In this document: piece after piece, positions 7,416 through 19,971 of the stretch
Layout of the letters: every line of letters starts with the position of its first letter
How positions within the stretch are numbered: position 1 is the stretch's first letter
Source of the DNA: Verrucomicrobiota bacterium
GTDB taxonomy: Bacteria; Verrucomicrobiota; Verrucomicrobiia; Limisphaerales; UBA9464
Reading direction: 5' to 3'
DNA: 64,000 nucleotides
Assembly (NCBI GenBank): GCA_017309115.1
Contig: JAFLEF010000001.1
Coordinates: forward strand, 62,001 to 126,000
Program-made: the position numbers and the translations under genes
Notes under the pieces: model-generated
Told to the model about the DNA's origin: nothing
The model's input: the letters and a program-made list of their open reading frames with translations, nothing else
Databases searched by the model: none

Positions 7416-9155
7416 ATGAAGCTTACCCGTTCCAAACTCATCGTCGCGCTGGTCATCGTTGCGCTGGCAGTGGTCGCGACATTGTTCGTCGTGAACCAAC
7501 GCCGAGACGGCGCCAGCCATGCGTCACAGTCCGACCAGCTATACACCTGCGGAATGCACCCGCAGGTGATTCAGAACAAGCCGGGTAACTGCCCCATCTG
7601 CGGAATGAAGCTCACGCCGGTTCGCAAGCAGCCGGACGCGAAAGCGGGTTCGACGAACGCCACAGCCTCAGGCACCAACGGTGAGCGCAGAATCAAATAC
7701 TACAAATCCACCATGCTGCTCGGCGAAATCAGCCAGTCGCTCCGCAAGGACAGCATGGGCATGGACATGGTTCCGGTCTACGAGGACGAAGCCGCCGACA
7801 CGTCCACTATCTCGATTGACCCGGTGACGACGCAGAACATGGGGCTACGCACGGGCGTTGTGACGAAGGGGCCTTTGCGCCGCAGCATTCGCACGGTGGG
7901 CGTGGTGGATTTCGACGAGACGACGCTGGCCGACGTGACGACCAAGTTCAAAGGCTGGATTGAAAAGCTTTATGTCGATTCGACCGGCAAGCAGGCGCAC
8001 AAGGGCGAGCCGCTGTTCGAGATTTACTCACCGGAGCTCCTCAGCGCCCAGACGGAATATCTGCTGGCGCTCAATCAAACCACCGGCACGCCGGGGACGG
8101 AATCCCTCCGGGCCACGGCGCTGACCAAGCTGAAGTTCTTCGACATCTCCGACGAGCAAACTGCGGAGTTGGAGAAGACGCGGGCGGTAAAGAAAACCTT
8201 GCGAGTGACCACCCCTCGCGACGGCATCGTGGTCGAGAAAATGGCCGTTGAAGGCCAGATGGTGGACGCGGGGATGAAACTCTACCGGCTGGCCGACCTC
8301 GGCATCGTGTGGGTGCAAGCGCAGGTGTTCGAGCAAGACCTCGTCTTCGTGCGGCTGGGACAGGAGGCGACGGTGAGCCTGTCGTATTTGCCCGACCGGA
8401 AGTTTCGCGGGCGCGTCACCTACGTATATCCGACCGTGGACGAAAAGACGCGGACGGCTCGCGTGCGGATGGAGTTCCACAACCCCGGCTACTTTCTTAA
8501 GCCCGGCATGTTCGCCACGGTCGAGTTGCAGGCGGAACTGGCGGAGTCTGCCATCCTCGTGCCGGACATGGCCGTGTTGCGGAGCGGCGAGAAGAACACG
8601 GTGTTCGTCGCGCTGCCGGAAGGAAAATTTGAGCCGCGCACGGTGACGCTTGGCCCGCGTTCGGAGAACAACCTCTATCAAGTCCTGAGCGGGCTGAGTG
8701 AAGGCGAGCGCGTCGTGACTTCCGGCCAGTTCATGCTCGATTCGGAAAGTCAATTGCGCGAGGCGATTCAGAAGATGCTGCAACCGGGCGACGCGACGGC
8801 GACCAACGAACATGCCGGTCACATTGCCACTCCGACCGACGCCACGACCGCAGCCGCATCATCCGACATCGCCTACATCTGCCCAATGCCGGAACACGTC
8901 GCGCTCAAGTATTCCAAGCCGGGGCCGTGCCCGCTCTGCGGGATGGCGCTCGTGCCGGTGTCGGCGGAGTTGCTGGCCAAGATTCAGCCCGGCGGTCGCG
9001 TCGAGCACTACACCTGCCCGATGCCGGAGCACAGCGACGTGAAGCTCGACAAGCCCGGCAAGTGTCCCCGCTGCGGAATGACACTCATCCCGATGATGCA
9101 AACACCGCCGCCCGTGACCGTGAAGCCGTCCGCGCCCGAAGGACACCAACACTGA
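7416..9155 (+). CDS. cusB: CusB-type membrane-fusion protein with several heavy-metal-binding domains
   Basis: A 579-residue periplasmic adaptor. After an N-terminal membrane anchor it has a heavy-metal-binding domain (YTCGMHPQV...CPICGMKLTPV, about 43-69), then the Met-rich CusB-type segment (KDSMGMDMVPVYEDE), the lipoyl/hairpin/beta-barrel adaptor core, and two more metal-binding domains at the C-terminus (YICPMPEH...CPLCGM, about 487-515; YTCPMPEH...CPRCGM, about 532-560). Most CusB proteins carry at most one such domain, so the C-terminal pair is notable. It stands 7 bases before cusA. Confidence 0.92.
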   Translation: MKLTRSKLIVALVIVALAVVATLFVVNQRRDGASHASQSDQLYTCGMHPQVIQNKPGNCPICGMKLTPVRKQPDAKAGSTNATASGTNGERRIKYYKSTMLLGEISQSLRKDSMGMDMVPVYEDEAADTSTISIDPVTTQNMGLRTGVVTKGPLRRSIRTVGVVDFDETTLADVTTKFKGWIEKLYVDSTGKQAHKGEPLFEIYSPELLSAQTEYLLALNQTTGTPGTESLRATALTKLKFFDISDEQTAELEKTRAVKKTLRVTTPRDGIVVEKMAVEGQMVDAGMKLYRLADLGIVWVQAQVFEQDLVFVRLGQEATVSLSYLPDRKFRGRVTYVYPTVDEKTRTARVRMEFHNPGYFLKPGMFATVELQAELAESAILVPDMAVLRSGEKNTVFVALPEGKFEPRTVTLGPRSENNLYQVLSGLSEGERVVTSGQFMLDSESQLREAIQKMLQPGDATATNEHAGHIATPTDATTAAASSDIAYICPMPEHVALKYSKPGPCPLCGMALVPVSAELLAKIQPGGRVEHYTCPMPEHSDVKLDKPGKCPRCGMTLIPMMQTPPPVTVKPSAPEGHQH

Positions 9156-9162
9156 GAGAATC

Positions 9163-12100
9163 ATGCTCAAGGGCATCATAGATTTTTCGCTGCGGAACAG
9201 GTTCCTAGTTCTGCTGGCCACGCTCGCGCTGGCGCTCGGCGGCCTGTTCGCGCTGCGGAACATTCCACTCGACGCCATTCCCGACCTCTCGGACACGCAG
9301 GTCATCATCTACACCGAATGGCCGGGGCAAGCGCCGCAGATTGTCCAAGACCAAGTGACCTATCCCATCACGACCAAGATGCTCTCGGTGCCGAAGTCGA
9401 AGGTCGTGCGTGGTTACTCGTTCTACGGGTTCTCGTTTGTGTATGTGATTTTCCAGGACGGCACCGACCCGTATTGGGCACGGAGCCGAGTGCTGGAATA
9501 CCTCAGCGCCATCGGCGGGCAGTTGCCCAAGGGCGTCACGCCATCGCTCGGCCCGGACGCGACCGGCGTGGGCTGGGCCTTCATGTATGCCCTCAACTCG
9601 ACCAACCGCAGCCTCGCCGAACTGCGCTCGATGCAGGACTGGTATTTGAAATACCAACTCACGTCGGTTGAGGGCGTCGCCGAAGTCGCCAGCCTCGGCG
9701 GGTTCGTGAAGCAGTATCAAGTGACCGTTGACCCCACGCGGCTCCGCGCCTACGGCCTTTCCATTTCCGACGTGAGCTTGGCCGTGCAGCGCAGCAACGG
9801 TGAAGTCGGCGGGCGCTCCATCGAGATGGCGGAGAAGGAATTCATCCTGCGCGTGCGCGGCTACGTTCAGTCGCTTGATGATTTGAAGAAGGTCGTGCTG
9901 GGCGTCGGCACCAACGGTGTGCCGATTCTGCTGGGCGAAGTCGCCAACGTGCAGTTCGGCCCGGACATGCGGCGTGGTATCGCCGAACTCAATGGCGAAG
10001 GCGAAACGGTCGGCGGCATCGTTGTCGTCCGATACGGCGCAAACGCCCGGCGGGTGATTCAGGACGTGAAGAAGCGTCTCGACCAAGCAATGAAAGGCTT
10101 GCCCGCTGACGTAAGCTACACCGTCGCCTACGACCGCAGCGCCCTGATTCAACGGGCCGTCAGGACGCTCGAAGAAAAGCTCATTGAGGAGAGCATCGTC
10201 GTCGCGCTCGTCTGCATCGCGTTTCTGCTGCACTTCCGGAGCGCCCTCGTGGCCATCCTCATCCTGCCCATCGCGGTGCTGATGTCGTTCCTCGTCATGT
10301 ATGGGCAGGGCATCAGTTCCAACATCATGTCACTCGGCGGCATCGCCATCGCCATCGGCGCGATGGTGGATGCGGTCATCATAATGATTGAGAATGCGCA
10401 CAAGCACATCGAGCACGACGGCGGCAAAAAGCCGCACTGGCAAATCATCCGCGACGCATCCATCGAGGTCGGGCCGACACTGTTTTACTCGCTGCTCGTC
10501 ATCACGGTGTCCTTCATTCCGGTGTTCTCGTTGCAGGCGCAGGAAGGGCGGATGTTCAAACCGCTCGCGTTCACGAAGACCTATTCAATGGCGGCGGCGG
10601 CGCTGCTCTCCATCACACTTGCGCCGATTCTCATGGGCTTTTTCATCCGTGGAAAGGTGCCGCCAGAAGAAAAGAATCCCATCAACCGCGCTCTCATCTG
10701 GCTTTATCATCCGCTCATTGATTGGGTCATCCGCTGGCGCTGGCAGGTCATCATTGGCGCGGCGGCGGTTATCGCGTGGGTGTTCTTGCCGTGGAATTGG
10801 GCGGTGACAAACCGTTTGTCGGAAGGGCGGGCGAAAACCGTTGCTGCGGCAGTCGGCAAGGCGTTCCCGTTCCAGAATCTCGGCTCCGAGTTCATGCCGC
10901 CGCTTTACGAAGGCGACTTGCTCTACATGCCGACGACGTTCCCCGGAATCTCGCCGACCAAGGCGAGGGAGCTTCTGCAACAGACGGACAAAATCATCCG
11001 CTCGTTCGCGGAAGTGCATCACGTCTTCGGGAAGATTGGCCGCGCCGAAACGGCGACCGACCCGGCTCCGTTCGACATGGTGGAGACGACCATCATGCTC
11101 AAGGACGAGAAGGAATGGCCCGTTGTGGATATCAAGGACGCCAGCGGCAAAGTGGTCGCGCACCGCCGCCGGACATCCGACGAACTGGTGGATGCGCTCA
11201 ACGCCGCCATCCAAATCCCCGGCCTCAACAACGCATGGACAATGCCCATCAAGACGCGCATCGACATGCTCGCGACCGGCATCAAAACGCCGGTGGGCAT
11301 CAAAGTCGCGGGCGCGAGCCTTGCGGAGTTGGAGCGCGTGGCTTCGGAGATTGAAGTGGTGGTGCGACAGGTGCCTGGCACATCGAGCGTGTTCGCCGAG
11401 CGCGTCATGGGCGGCAACTACATCGAGTTCCACATCAACCGCGACGAAATAGCCCGTTACGGACTAACGGTGGGCGCGGTGCAGGACGTTCTCGAAGTGG
11501 CGCTCGGTGGAATGCCGCTGACCACGACCGTCGAGGGCTTGGAGCGTTACACGGTGAATCTGCGCTACGACCGCGACTTCCGCGAGAACCTCGAAGCGTT
11601 GCGTGAAATCATCGTGCCGATGCCGACCGGAGCGCAGGTGCCGCTCGGCCAGTTGGCGAAGGTCGAAGTCGTCCGTGCTCCAATGGGCATCAAGAGCGAA
11701 GGCGCGGTGCCCAATGCTTGGATTTACGTGGACGTGAAAAACATCGACGTGGGCACCTACGTCCAGATGGCGCAGCGGGCGGTGAACGAAGCCGTGGCCA
11801 ACGGCACGGTGAAGTTGCCCAACGGCTTCAACATCTTTTGGAGCGGCCAATACGAATACATGCTCCGCGCCAAGCAACGGCTGATGATGGTCGTGCCTCT
11901 GACGCTGCTCATCATCGTGCTCATCATCTACCTGAACACGCGCTCGGCCATCAAAACCGCCATCGTGCTGCTGGCCGTGCCGTTCTCGCTGGTGGGCGCG
12001 TTCTGGATTCTCTACTTGCTCGATTACAACCTCAGCGTGGCGGTCTGGGTCGGCATCATCGCGCTCGCGGGACTTGATGCCGAAACCGGCGTTGTTATGC

Positions 12101-12453
12101 TGTTGTACCTCGACCTCGCTTACGAACAGTGGACGAAGGACGGCAAGATGCGACACGTCACCGACCTCCGCGACTCCATCTATCACGGTGCGGTCAAGCG
12201 CGTCCGACCGAAAGCCATGACCGCAAGTGTCATCATCGCGGGTTTGTTGCCCATTCTCTGGAGCCACGGCGCGGGCGCGGACGTGATGAAGCGGATCGCC
12301 ACGCCGATGATTGGCGGCGTCATCACGTCCACGGTCATGGAACTGGCCGTCTATCCCGCCATCTTTTTCCTGTGGCGCTCGCGCCGTTTCAAGACCTCAT
12401 CAACCCAGACAACCCTCGCCGCAACCTCTGAACCCCGAAAGGAGATTGTATGA
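9163..12453 (+). CDS. cusA: CusA-type heavy-metal RND efflux pump
   Basis: A 1096-residue inner-membrane proton-driven pump with twelve expected helices. The N-terminus (IPLDAIPDLSDTQVII) and the TM4 region (GGIAIAIGAMVDAVIIMIENAHKH) are of the CusA/SilA type, pointing to Cu(I)/Ag(I) rather than divalent cations. Length is normal to slightly long for the family (about 1040-1060). The stop overlaps the start of the following small gene as ATGA. Works with the CusC and CusB proteins encoded immediately upstream. Confidence 0.94.
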   Translation: MLKGIIDFSLRNRFLVLLATLALALGGLFALRNIPLDAIPDLSDTQVIIYTEWPGQAPQIVQDQVTYPITTKMLSVPKSKVVRGYSFYGFSFVYVIFQDGTDPYWARSRVLEYLSAIGGQLPKGVTPSLGPDATGVGWAFMYALNSTNRSLAELRSMQDWYLKYQLTSVEGVAEVASLGGFVKQYQVTVDPTRLRAYGLSISDVSLAVQRSNGEVGGRSIEMAEKEFILRVRGYVQSLDDLKKVVLGVGTNGVPILLGEVANVQFGPDMRRGIAELNGEGETVGGIVVVRYGANARRVIQDVKKRLDQAMKGLPADVSYTVAYDRSALIQRAVRTLEEKLIEESIVVALVCIAFLLHFRSALVAILILPIAVLMSFLVMYGQGISSNIMSLGGIAIAIGAMVDAVIIMIENAHKHIEHDGGKKPHWQIIRDASIEVGPTLFYSLLVITVSFIPVFSLQAQEGRMFKPLAFTKTYSMAAAALLSITLAPILMGFFIRGKVPPEEKNPINRALIWLYHPLIDWVIRWRWQVIIGAAAVIAWVFLPWNWAVTNRLSEGRAKTVAAAVGKAFPFQNLGSEFMPPLYEGDLLYMPTTFPGISPTKARELLQQTDKIIRSFAEVHHVFGKIGRAETATDPAPFDMVETTIMLKDEKEWPVVDIKDASGKVVAHRRRTSDELVDALNAAIQIPGLNNAWTMPIKTRIDMLATGIKTPVGIKVAGASLAELERVASEIEVVVRQVPGTSSVFAERVMGGNYIEFHINRDEIARYGLTVGAVQDVLEVALGGMPLTTTVEGLERYTVNLRYDRDFRENLEALREIIVPMPTGAQVPLGQLAKVEVVRAPMGIKSEGAVPNAWIYVDVKNIDVGTYVQMAQRAVNEAVANGTVKLPNGFNIFWSGQYEYMLRAKQRLMMVVPLTLLIIVLIIYLNTRSAIKTAIVLLAVPFSLVGAFWILYLLDYNLSVAVWVGIIALAGLDAETGVVMLLYLDLAYEQWTKDGKMRHVTDLRDSIYHGAVKRVRPKAMTASVIIAGLLPILWSHGAGADVMKRIATPMIGGVITSTVMELAVYPAIFFLWRSRRFKTSSTQTTLAATSEPRKEIV

Positions 12454-12686
12454 GTCAATTCGATGCCAGCAACGCCAACTGCGAATACGTCCAGTGCGCC
12501 GTCTGCGAGAAAACTATCACGGGCGGCAAATGGTTCGCCCGCCTCAAACACGGAGAGTTCATGGTCGCCCTGTGCTGTCCGCTTTGCACGGAAGCTTTCG
12601 AGTCCAAGCCAGGCGCCTATGTGCGCCGGATCGAAACTCTTCAATTCATACGGGACGCACAATCTCAGTCGCCGCTGAACGAGTGA
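12450..12686 (+). CDS. Small TRASH/YHS-like metal-binding protein
   Basis: A 78-residue protein with CAVC near residue 14 and CCPLC about 25 residues later, the spacing typical of TRASH-like treble-clef metal-binding domains. It overlaps cusA by ATGA and is therefore co-translated. A role as cytoplasmic metal chaperone or sensor for the pump is plausible but inferred from context. No signal peptide. Confidence 0.7.
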   Translation: MSQFDASNANCEYVQCAVCEKTITGGKWFARLKHGEFMVALCCPLCTEAFESKPGAYVRRIETLQFIRDAQSQSPLNE

Positions 12687-12711
12687 TAATCGATTGCAAA
12701 ACGATCCGTCT

Positions 12712-13581
12712 ATGGGCCACGAACCAGTCAAAGAACCTCCGTCCGCCGCGCTAGAACCGGAACTGCCTCTCACGCGTGGGCCAGCTTGCGCGTGCAGCGG
12801 GGCGGATCACCGGATGCTCGAAGGGCCGCGCTCGCGGACGAGCGAGTTCGTCCAGTTGTTGCATGTGATGCGCGACTTCCTTCGCGGCTTTCGTGTCCTG
12901 CATTTTGTCGGGCCGTGCGTCACGGTGTTCGGCTCGGCGCGGACACGCGAGTCCGACCCACATTACGAACTCGCCAAGCAAATGGGCGCGGCCCTCGCCC
13001 GGCTCGGCTTCACGGTGATGACGGGAGGCGGACCGGGAATCATGGAAGCGGCCAATCGCGGGGCAAAGGACGCGGGCGGTCGTTCGGTCGGGTGCAACAT
13101 TGAACTTCCTTTCGAGCAGCAGCCCAATGCCTACCTCGACCGGTGCGTGACGATGCACTACTTCTTCGTCCGCAAGTCGCTGCTCGTGAAATACAGTTAC
13201 GCCTTCGTCGTTTTTCCCGGCGGCGCGGGCACGGTGGACGAACTTTTCGAGGCGCTCACTCTCATCCAGACCGGCAAGATTGAGAGCTTCCCCATCATCA
13301 TCATGGGCACCGAATACTGGCGCGAACTGCTTGGGTTTCTTCAGAAAATGGCCCGTGCCGGAACAATCAGTCCGGGTGACCTGGGGTGTGTTTACGCGAC
13401 GGACTCCATGGATGACGCCATCGCACACATTCGAGAGAAGGCCATCAAACCGTTCGGATTGAAATACTCGGTCCGTCGCCATCGGCCCCTGCTTGGCGAA
13501 TGTGGCCTCTGCCGAACGGAGCGGTGCGGTTGCGGTGAGTCGCCACGGGTGCCGGGCAACCTCCAATCCACTTCACCATGA
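12712..13581 (+). CDS. LOG-family (TIGR00730-type) Rossmann-fold nucleotide-processing protein
   Basis: A 289-residue protein of the lysine-decarboxylase-like LOG family. Both hallmark motifs are present: [14 protein letters not shown] and [12 protein letters not shown]. Members hydrolyse nucleoside 5'-monophosphates (cytokinin riboside phosphohydrolase activity in some), but the substrate here is unknown. The start at ATG 12712 is chosen over TTG 12694. The C-terminal tail is Cys-rich ([15 protein letters not shown]), which is unusual and may bind metal. It ends ATGA into the broken phosphorylase gene. Confidence 0.87.
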   Translation: MGHEPVKEPPSAALEPELPLTRGPACACSGADHRMLEGPRSRTSEFVQLLHVMRDFLRGFRVLHFVGPCVTVFGSARTRESDPHYELAKQMGAALARLGFTVMTGGGPGIMEAANRGAKDAGGRSVGCNIELPFEQQPNAYLDRCVTMHYFFVRKSLLVKYSYAFVVFPGGAGTVDELFEALTLIQTGKIESFPIIIMGTEYWRELLGFLQKMARAGTISPGDLGCVYATDSMDDAIAHIREKAIKPFGLKYSVRRHRPLLGECGLCRTERCGCGESPRVPGNLQSTSP

Positions 13582-13730
13582 GCGAGCGCAGCGCCACCGC
13601 GCCACCATCGCCTACTTCTCGATGGAAAACGCCCTGGAGCCGGCGATGCCGACCTACAGCGGTGGTCTCGGAATGCTTGCAGGCGACACGATTTGCTCCG
13701 CCGCCGACCTTAAAATGCCAATAGTCGCTT
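13578..13730 (+). pseudogene. Truncated alpha-glucan phosphorylase fragment (N-terminus only)
   Basis: About 45 residues of the family's N-terminal signature are readable: [20 protein letters not shown], then [20 protein letters not shown]. The ATG at 13578 overlaps the LOG stop, but a one-base frame change near 13590-13600 separates it from the conserved part. After about 13730 all similarity is lost and the sequence becomes the end of a different, opposite-strand gene. A complete phosphorylase would be more than 500 residues, so this is a remnant of a deletion or rearrangement. Confidence 0.75.
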
Positions 13731-14014
13731 TGAGGCCGCATCAACACGATACCACCGCCGTGAAAGCGTTCTTCTTCCATACGGATCTTCCACTCTTGCT
13801 CGGACGAAAGGTGGTACTCGGCCCGCCACGCGGACAGTGTCCTCCCGAGCCTGGCTTCATGGGTGAAATGAAGCTCCAGAGTCACAGTGCGAACGAATAG
13901 GGCCGCAACCAAAAACAGTTCCATCACCAGCCAAAGCCGTTCGGTCCGTGTCCACACCAAGCGCACGGGGTGTCCGGGCTTGGGCTTCGGCGCTCTTTTG
14001 CCCCGTTGCTGCAT
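13731..14014 (-). pseudogene. Truncated CnrX-like membrane protein gene
   Basis: Encodes about 95 residues: a basic N-terminus, one membrane helix ([13 protein letters not shown]) and then [20 protein letters not shown] followed by RFHGGG. It matches the intact protein at 23270-23719 (WRQEYHLSEDQVRAIRAEEE, then HYHGIG) and stops matching near 13731. The reading frame stays open to 13445 only because it runs antisense through the phosphorylase fragment and the LOG gene. It is the last gene of the downstream czc operon, cut by the rearrangement. Confidence 0.7.
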
Positions 14015-14036
14015 TCAGGAGCTTGCGGTTCGTAGC

Positions 14037-14510
14037 TCAGTGCTCGCAGATGCAGGCGTATTCGGCCCGCTGGCACTCGTCGCAGGTTTTGAGGTCGAGC
14101 GGGAAGCGGAAGTTCTGCGGTTTGGCATCAGGCTTGGCGCGGACCTGCACCACCAGGTTGTAGCCGTCACCCTCGGGCAGCTTGGTCTTGCTCTTCAGCA
14201 CGTCGCCGGACTTCTCAAACTCGACCTTGGTTTTGCCGGCTTTGGCCTCAGCAATAACGGTGACCACCTGTTCGGCGAAGGGCACGGGCTTCAAGTCGTC
14301 GCTGTAGAAGGTGACGGTAATGCTCTTGTCCTTCTCCACAAAGAACTCGGCGTGGGGCTCAGTCTCAAGCAAACGGCCGCCTGTGGGTCCGCCCTTGTGC
14401 TCGTGCTTGTGTTCCGCTTTGTCGCCGGCCTTCTCAGCGGCGATCATTGTGAAGGCCAGTCCGGCGCAAAGCGCCGCAGCCAAGGGGAGGAGACTCAGGT
14501 TTCGTTTCAT
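14037..14510 (-). CDS. Secreted metal-binding accessory protein with C-terminal CxxC/CxC
   Basis: A 157-residue exported protein: signal peptide, a His/Lys-rich segment (KAEHKHEHKGG), a motif GGPTGGRLLE, a beta-rich body and the end TCDECQRAEYACICEH. The protein at 26084-26551 has the same plan (PNGGRILEL ... CSACKKPEWVCACA). The start at 14510 is chosen because it gives a proper signal peptide; the longer frame to 14624 would overlap czcA. Both copies follow a czcA gene, so a periplasmic metal chaperone or sensor is likely, although I know no established name. Confidence 0.75.
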   Translation of the reverse strand: MKRNLSLLPLAAALCAGLAFTMIAAEKAGDKAEHKHEHKGGPTGGRLLETEPHAEFFVEKDKSITVTFYSDDLKPVPFAEQVVTVIAEAKAGKTKVEFEKSGDVLKSKTKLPEGDGYNLVVQVRAKPDAKPQNFRFPLDLKTCDECQRAEYACICEH

Positions 14511-14527
14511 TGGTGTAGGCAGTGTTG

Positions 14528-17721
<3,194 letters not shown>

Positions 17722-17727
17722 GGGAAA

Positions 17728-19965
17728 TCAGGGGGATGGAGCGCGCAGGAGACGGAGCGAGTTCGCAATGACGACGAGCGTCGCGCCGGTGTCGGCCAAG
17801 ATGGCGAGCCACAGGCTGGTGTGGCCGGAGAGCGCCAGCACGAGGAAGACCGCCTTGATCGCCAGGGCAAAGCCGATGTTGAACTGGATGATGCGCATGG
17901 TGCGGCGGCCAAGCTGGATGGCATCGGCGACCTTGCTCAGGTCGTCCTGCATCAACGCCACGTCCGCCGTCTCGATGGCGGTGTCCGTTCCGGCTCCTCC
18001 CATCGCGATGCCGACGCTGGCTGCTGCCATCGCCGGCGCATCGTTCACACCGTCGCCAATCATCCCGACGTGGCCGTGCTCGGCGAGCAACTGGCGCACG
18101 CGCTCGATCTTCTGGTCGGGCAGCAGGTCGCCGTGCGCCTCGTCAATGCCCACCTGTTTCGCAATGGCGTCCACCGTGCGCTGGTTGTCACCGCTCAGCA
18201 TGACCACCTTGCGGATGCCCGCGGCGTGGAGCGCACGGATGGCGGCGGCGGCTTCGGGACGAACGGCATCGCCCACGGCGAGCACGCCCAGGACTTCACC
18301 GGCACAGTCGCCGTGCGGCCGATGACCCACGACCACGACGGACTGCGCGCGGGACTCGATTTCGGTGAGCGTGCGTTCGACGGCCTCGGAGCAGACCCCG
18401 AGTTCGTGGGCGAAGCGGTGGTTGCCCACGAAATGGCTGTGCCCGTCCACCTCGCCCTCCGCGCCCTTGCCGGTGCGGGCCTGATAATTGATCGCGCGGG
18501 TGATCGGGACTTTCTTCTCGCGCGCCGCTTCGACGACGGCCTTCGCCAACGGGTGTTCCGAATGGTCGTCAATCGCCGCCGCAATCCGCAGGACATCGGC
18601 TTCGGATTTCGCGGCGAAGGTCACGACCTGCGTTACGCGCGGGCGGCCTTGGGTGATGGTGCCGGTCTTGTCCACCGCGAGTGCCCGGAGCTTGCCCAGC
18701 GCCTCCAGATGAGCGCCGCCCTTGATGAGCACGCCCCGTCGGGCCATGGCGGTGAGGCCGGACACAATCGAGACCGGGGTCGAGATGACGAGCGCGCAGG
18801 GACAGGCAATGACCAGCAACACGAGTGCGCGATACGTCCACACCGCCCACGCCGCGCCGAACAGCAGCGGCGGCACGAGCCAGACGAGCAGCGCCACCGC
18901 GAACACGGCGGGGGTGTAGTAGCGGGCGAAGGTGTCCACGAAGCGCTGCGCCGGTGCCTTCTCTGCCTGGGCTTCGCTGACCAGGTGGATGATGCGTGCA
19001 ATCGTTGAGTCACTGGCGGGTTTGGTGACGCGGACTTCCAACGAGCCTTCGCCGTTGATGGTGCCTGCGAACACGCCGTCGCCGGGCTGCTTCTCGACCG
19101 GCATGGATTCGCCGGTGATGGGGGCCTGGTTCACCGCCGACGTGCCCGTGACGACTTCGCCATCGAGCGGCACGCGTGAACCGGACTTCACGGCGACGAC
19201 GCTGCCGACGCTCACCTGGCCGACGGGGACTTCACGGAAGGACTCGCCGTCCTTGAGCAGCGCCGTTTCGGGCGTCAGTTCCATCAACGACTGGATCGCC
19301 TGCCGCGCCCGCGAGACGCTGAACGCCTCCAGCAATTCGGAGACGGCGAACAGGAAGACGACCGCCGCGCCTTCGCTCCACTGCCCGATGGCCAATGCCC
19401 CGGCCACGGCGACAGTCATCAGCACATTCATGTCGAGTGACCGCCGGCGCAACGCACCCAGCGCCTTGGGTGCGATGAACCAGCCGCCCGCGAGGATGGC
19501 GACGCCAAACGCGCCGAAGCGCAGCAGGTCCGGCTCAACCCTGAGCCATTGCAGCAGCAGGCCAACGCCGGTGAGGACGCCCGAGAGAGCAACGGAAATC
19601 ACCCGCCACTGCTGGCCTTCACCCGGCGTCTCGGCCCTGGACTCCGGCGTGGCCAGGATGGCCCGCAAACTGGCCTTGCCGAGTGCTGCGATCAGGTCGT
19701 CGGGGCGTACCTCCGATCCATGCGTTACGGCGACGGTCCCGGCCATCAGGTTGACTTGCACCTCACGTACGCCGGGCAGCGGCTTCAAGGCACGGTTCAC
19801 CGCCTCAATTTCGTCCGCGCAGTCCATCCCGCCGACGCGGAAAACGGTCGCCCCGACCAGGATTGGTGAAGCCGGGGGCACAACCGATGCCTTGCCAACG
19901 CAGCAATGGCTATCGCCAGCGGAGGGGTGGTCGTGATCGTGACTCATGGCGGTGGCGCAGGCCAT
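17728..19965 (-). CDS. zntA: Zn/Cd/Pb-type P1B-2 ATPase with HMA domain
   Basis: A 745-residue metal-exporting ATPase. The order is a His/Cys-rich N-terminus (HDHDH, CC), an HMA metal-binding domain (GMDCADE, about 46-52), the actuator TGES, CPC (388-390), DKTGT (432-436) and GDGVNDAPA. The last helices carry K (KAVFLVLAL) and DTG (ADTGATLVV), the P1B-2 markers for Zn2+, Cd2+ and Pb2+. It lies between the short adaptor and czcA in the operon. An alternative start at 19947 (MSHDHDH) is possible. Transports from cytoplasm to periplasm, feeding the RND pump. Confidence 0.93.
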   Translation of the reverse strand: MACATAMSHDHDHPSAGDSHCCVGKASVVPPASPILVGATVFRVGGMDCADEIEAVNRALKPLPGVREVQVNLMAGTVAVTHGSEVRPDDLIAALGKASLRAILATPESRAETPGEGQQWRVISVALSGVLTGVGLLLQWLRVEPDLLRFGAFGVAILAGGWFIAPKALGALRRRSLDMNVLMTVAVAGALAIGQWSEGAAVVFLFAVSELLEAFSVSRARQAIQSLMELTPETALLKDGESFREVPVGQVSVGSVVAVKSGSRVPLDGEVVTGTSAVNQAPITGESMPVEKQPGDGVFAGTINGEGSLEVRVTKPASDSTIARIIHLVSEAQAEKAPAQRFVDTFARYYTPAVFAVALLVWLVPPLLFGAAWAVWTYRALVLLVIACPCALVISTPVSIVSGLTAMARRGVLIKGGAHLEALGKLRALAVDKTGTITQGRPRVTQVVTFAAKSEADVLRIAAAIDDHSEHPLAKAVVEAAREKKVPITRAINYQARTGKGAEGEVDGHSHFVGNHRFAHELGVCSEAVERTLTEIESRAQSVVVVGHRPHGDCAGEVLGVLAVGDAVRPEAAAAIRALHAAGIRKVVMLSGDNQRTVDAIAKQVGIDEAHGDLLPDQKIERVRQLLAEHGHVGMIGDGVNDAPAMAAASVGIAMGGAGTDTAIETADVALMQDDLSKVADAIQLGRRTMRIIQFNIGFALAIKAVFLVLALSGHTSLWLAILADTGATLVVIANSLRLLRAPSP

Positions 19966-19971
19966 GCTGAC

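Noticed and set aside
13445-14014. 189-residue minus-strand protein as a real gene
   Set aside because: Only the first half matches the CnrX-like family; the second half is antisense of the phosphorylase and LOG genes.
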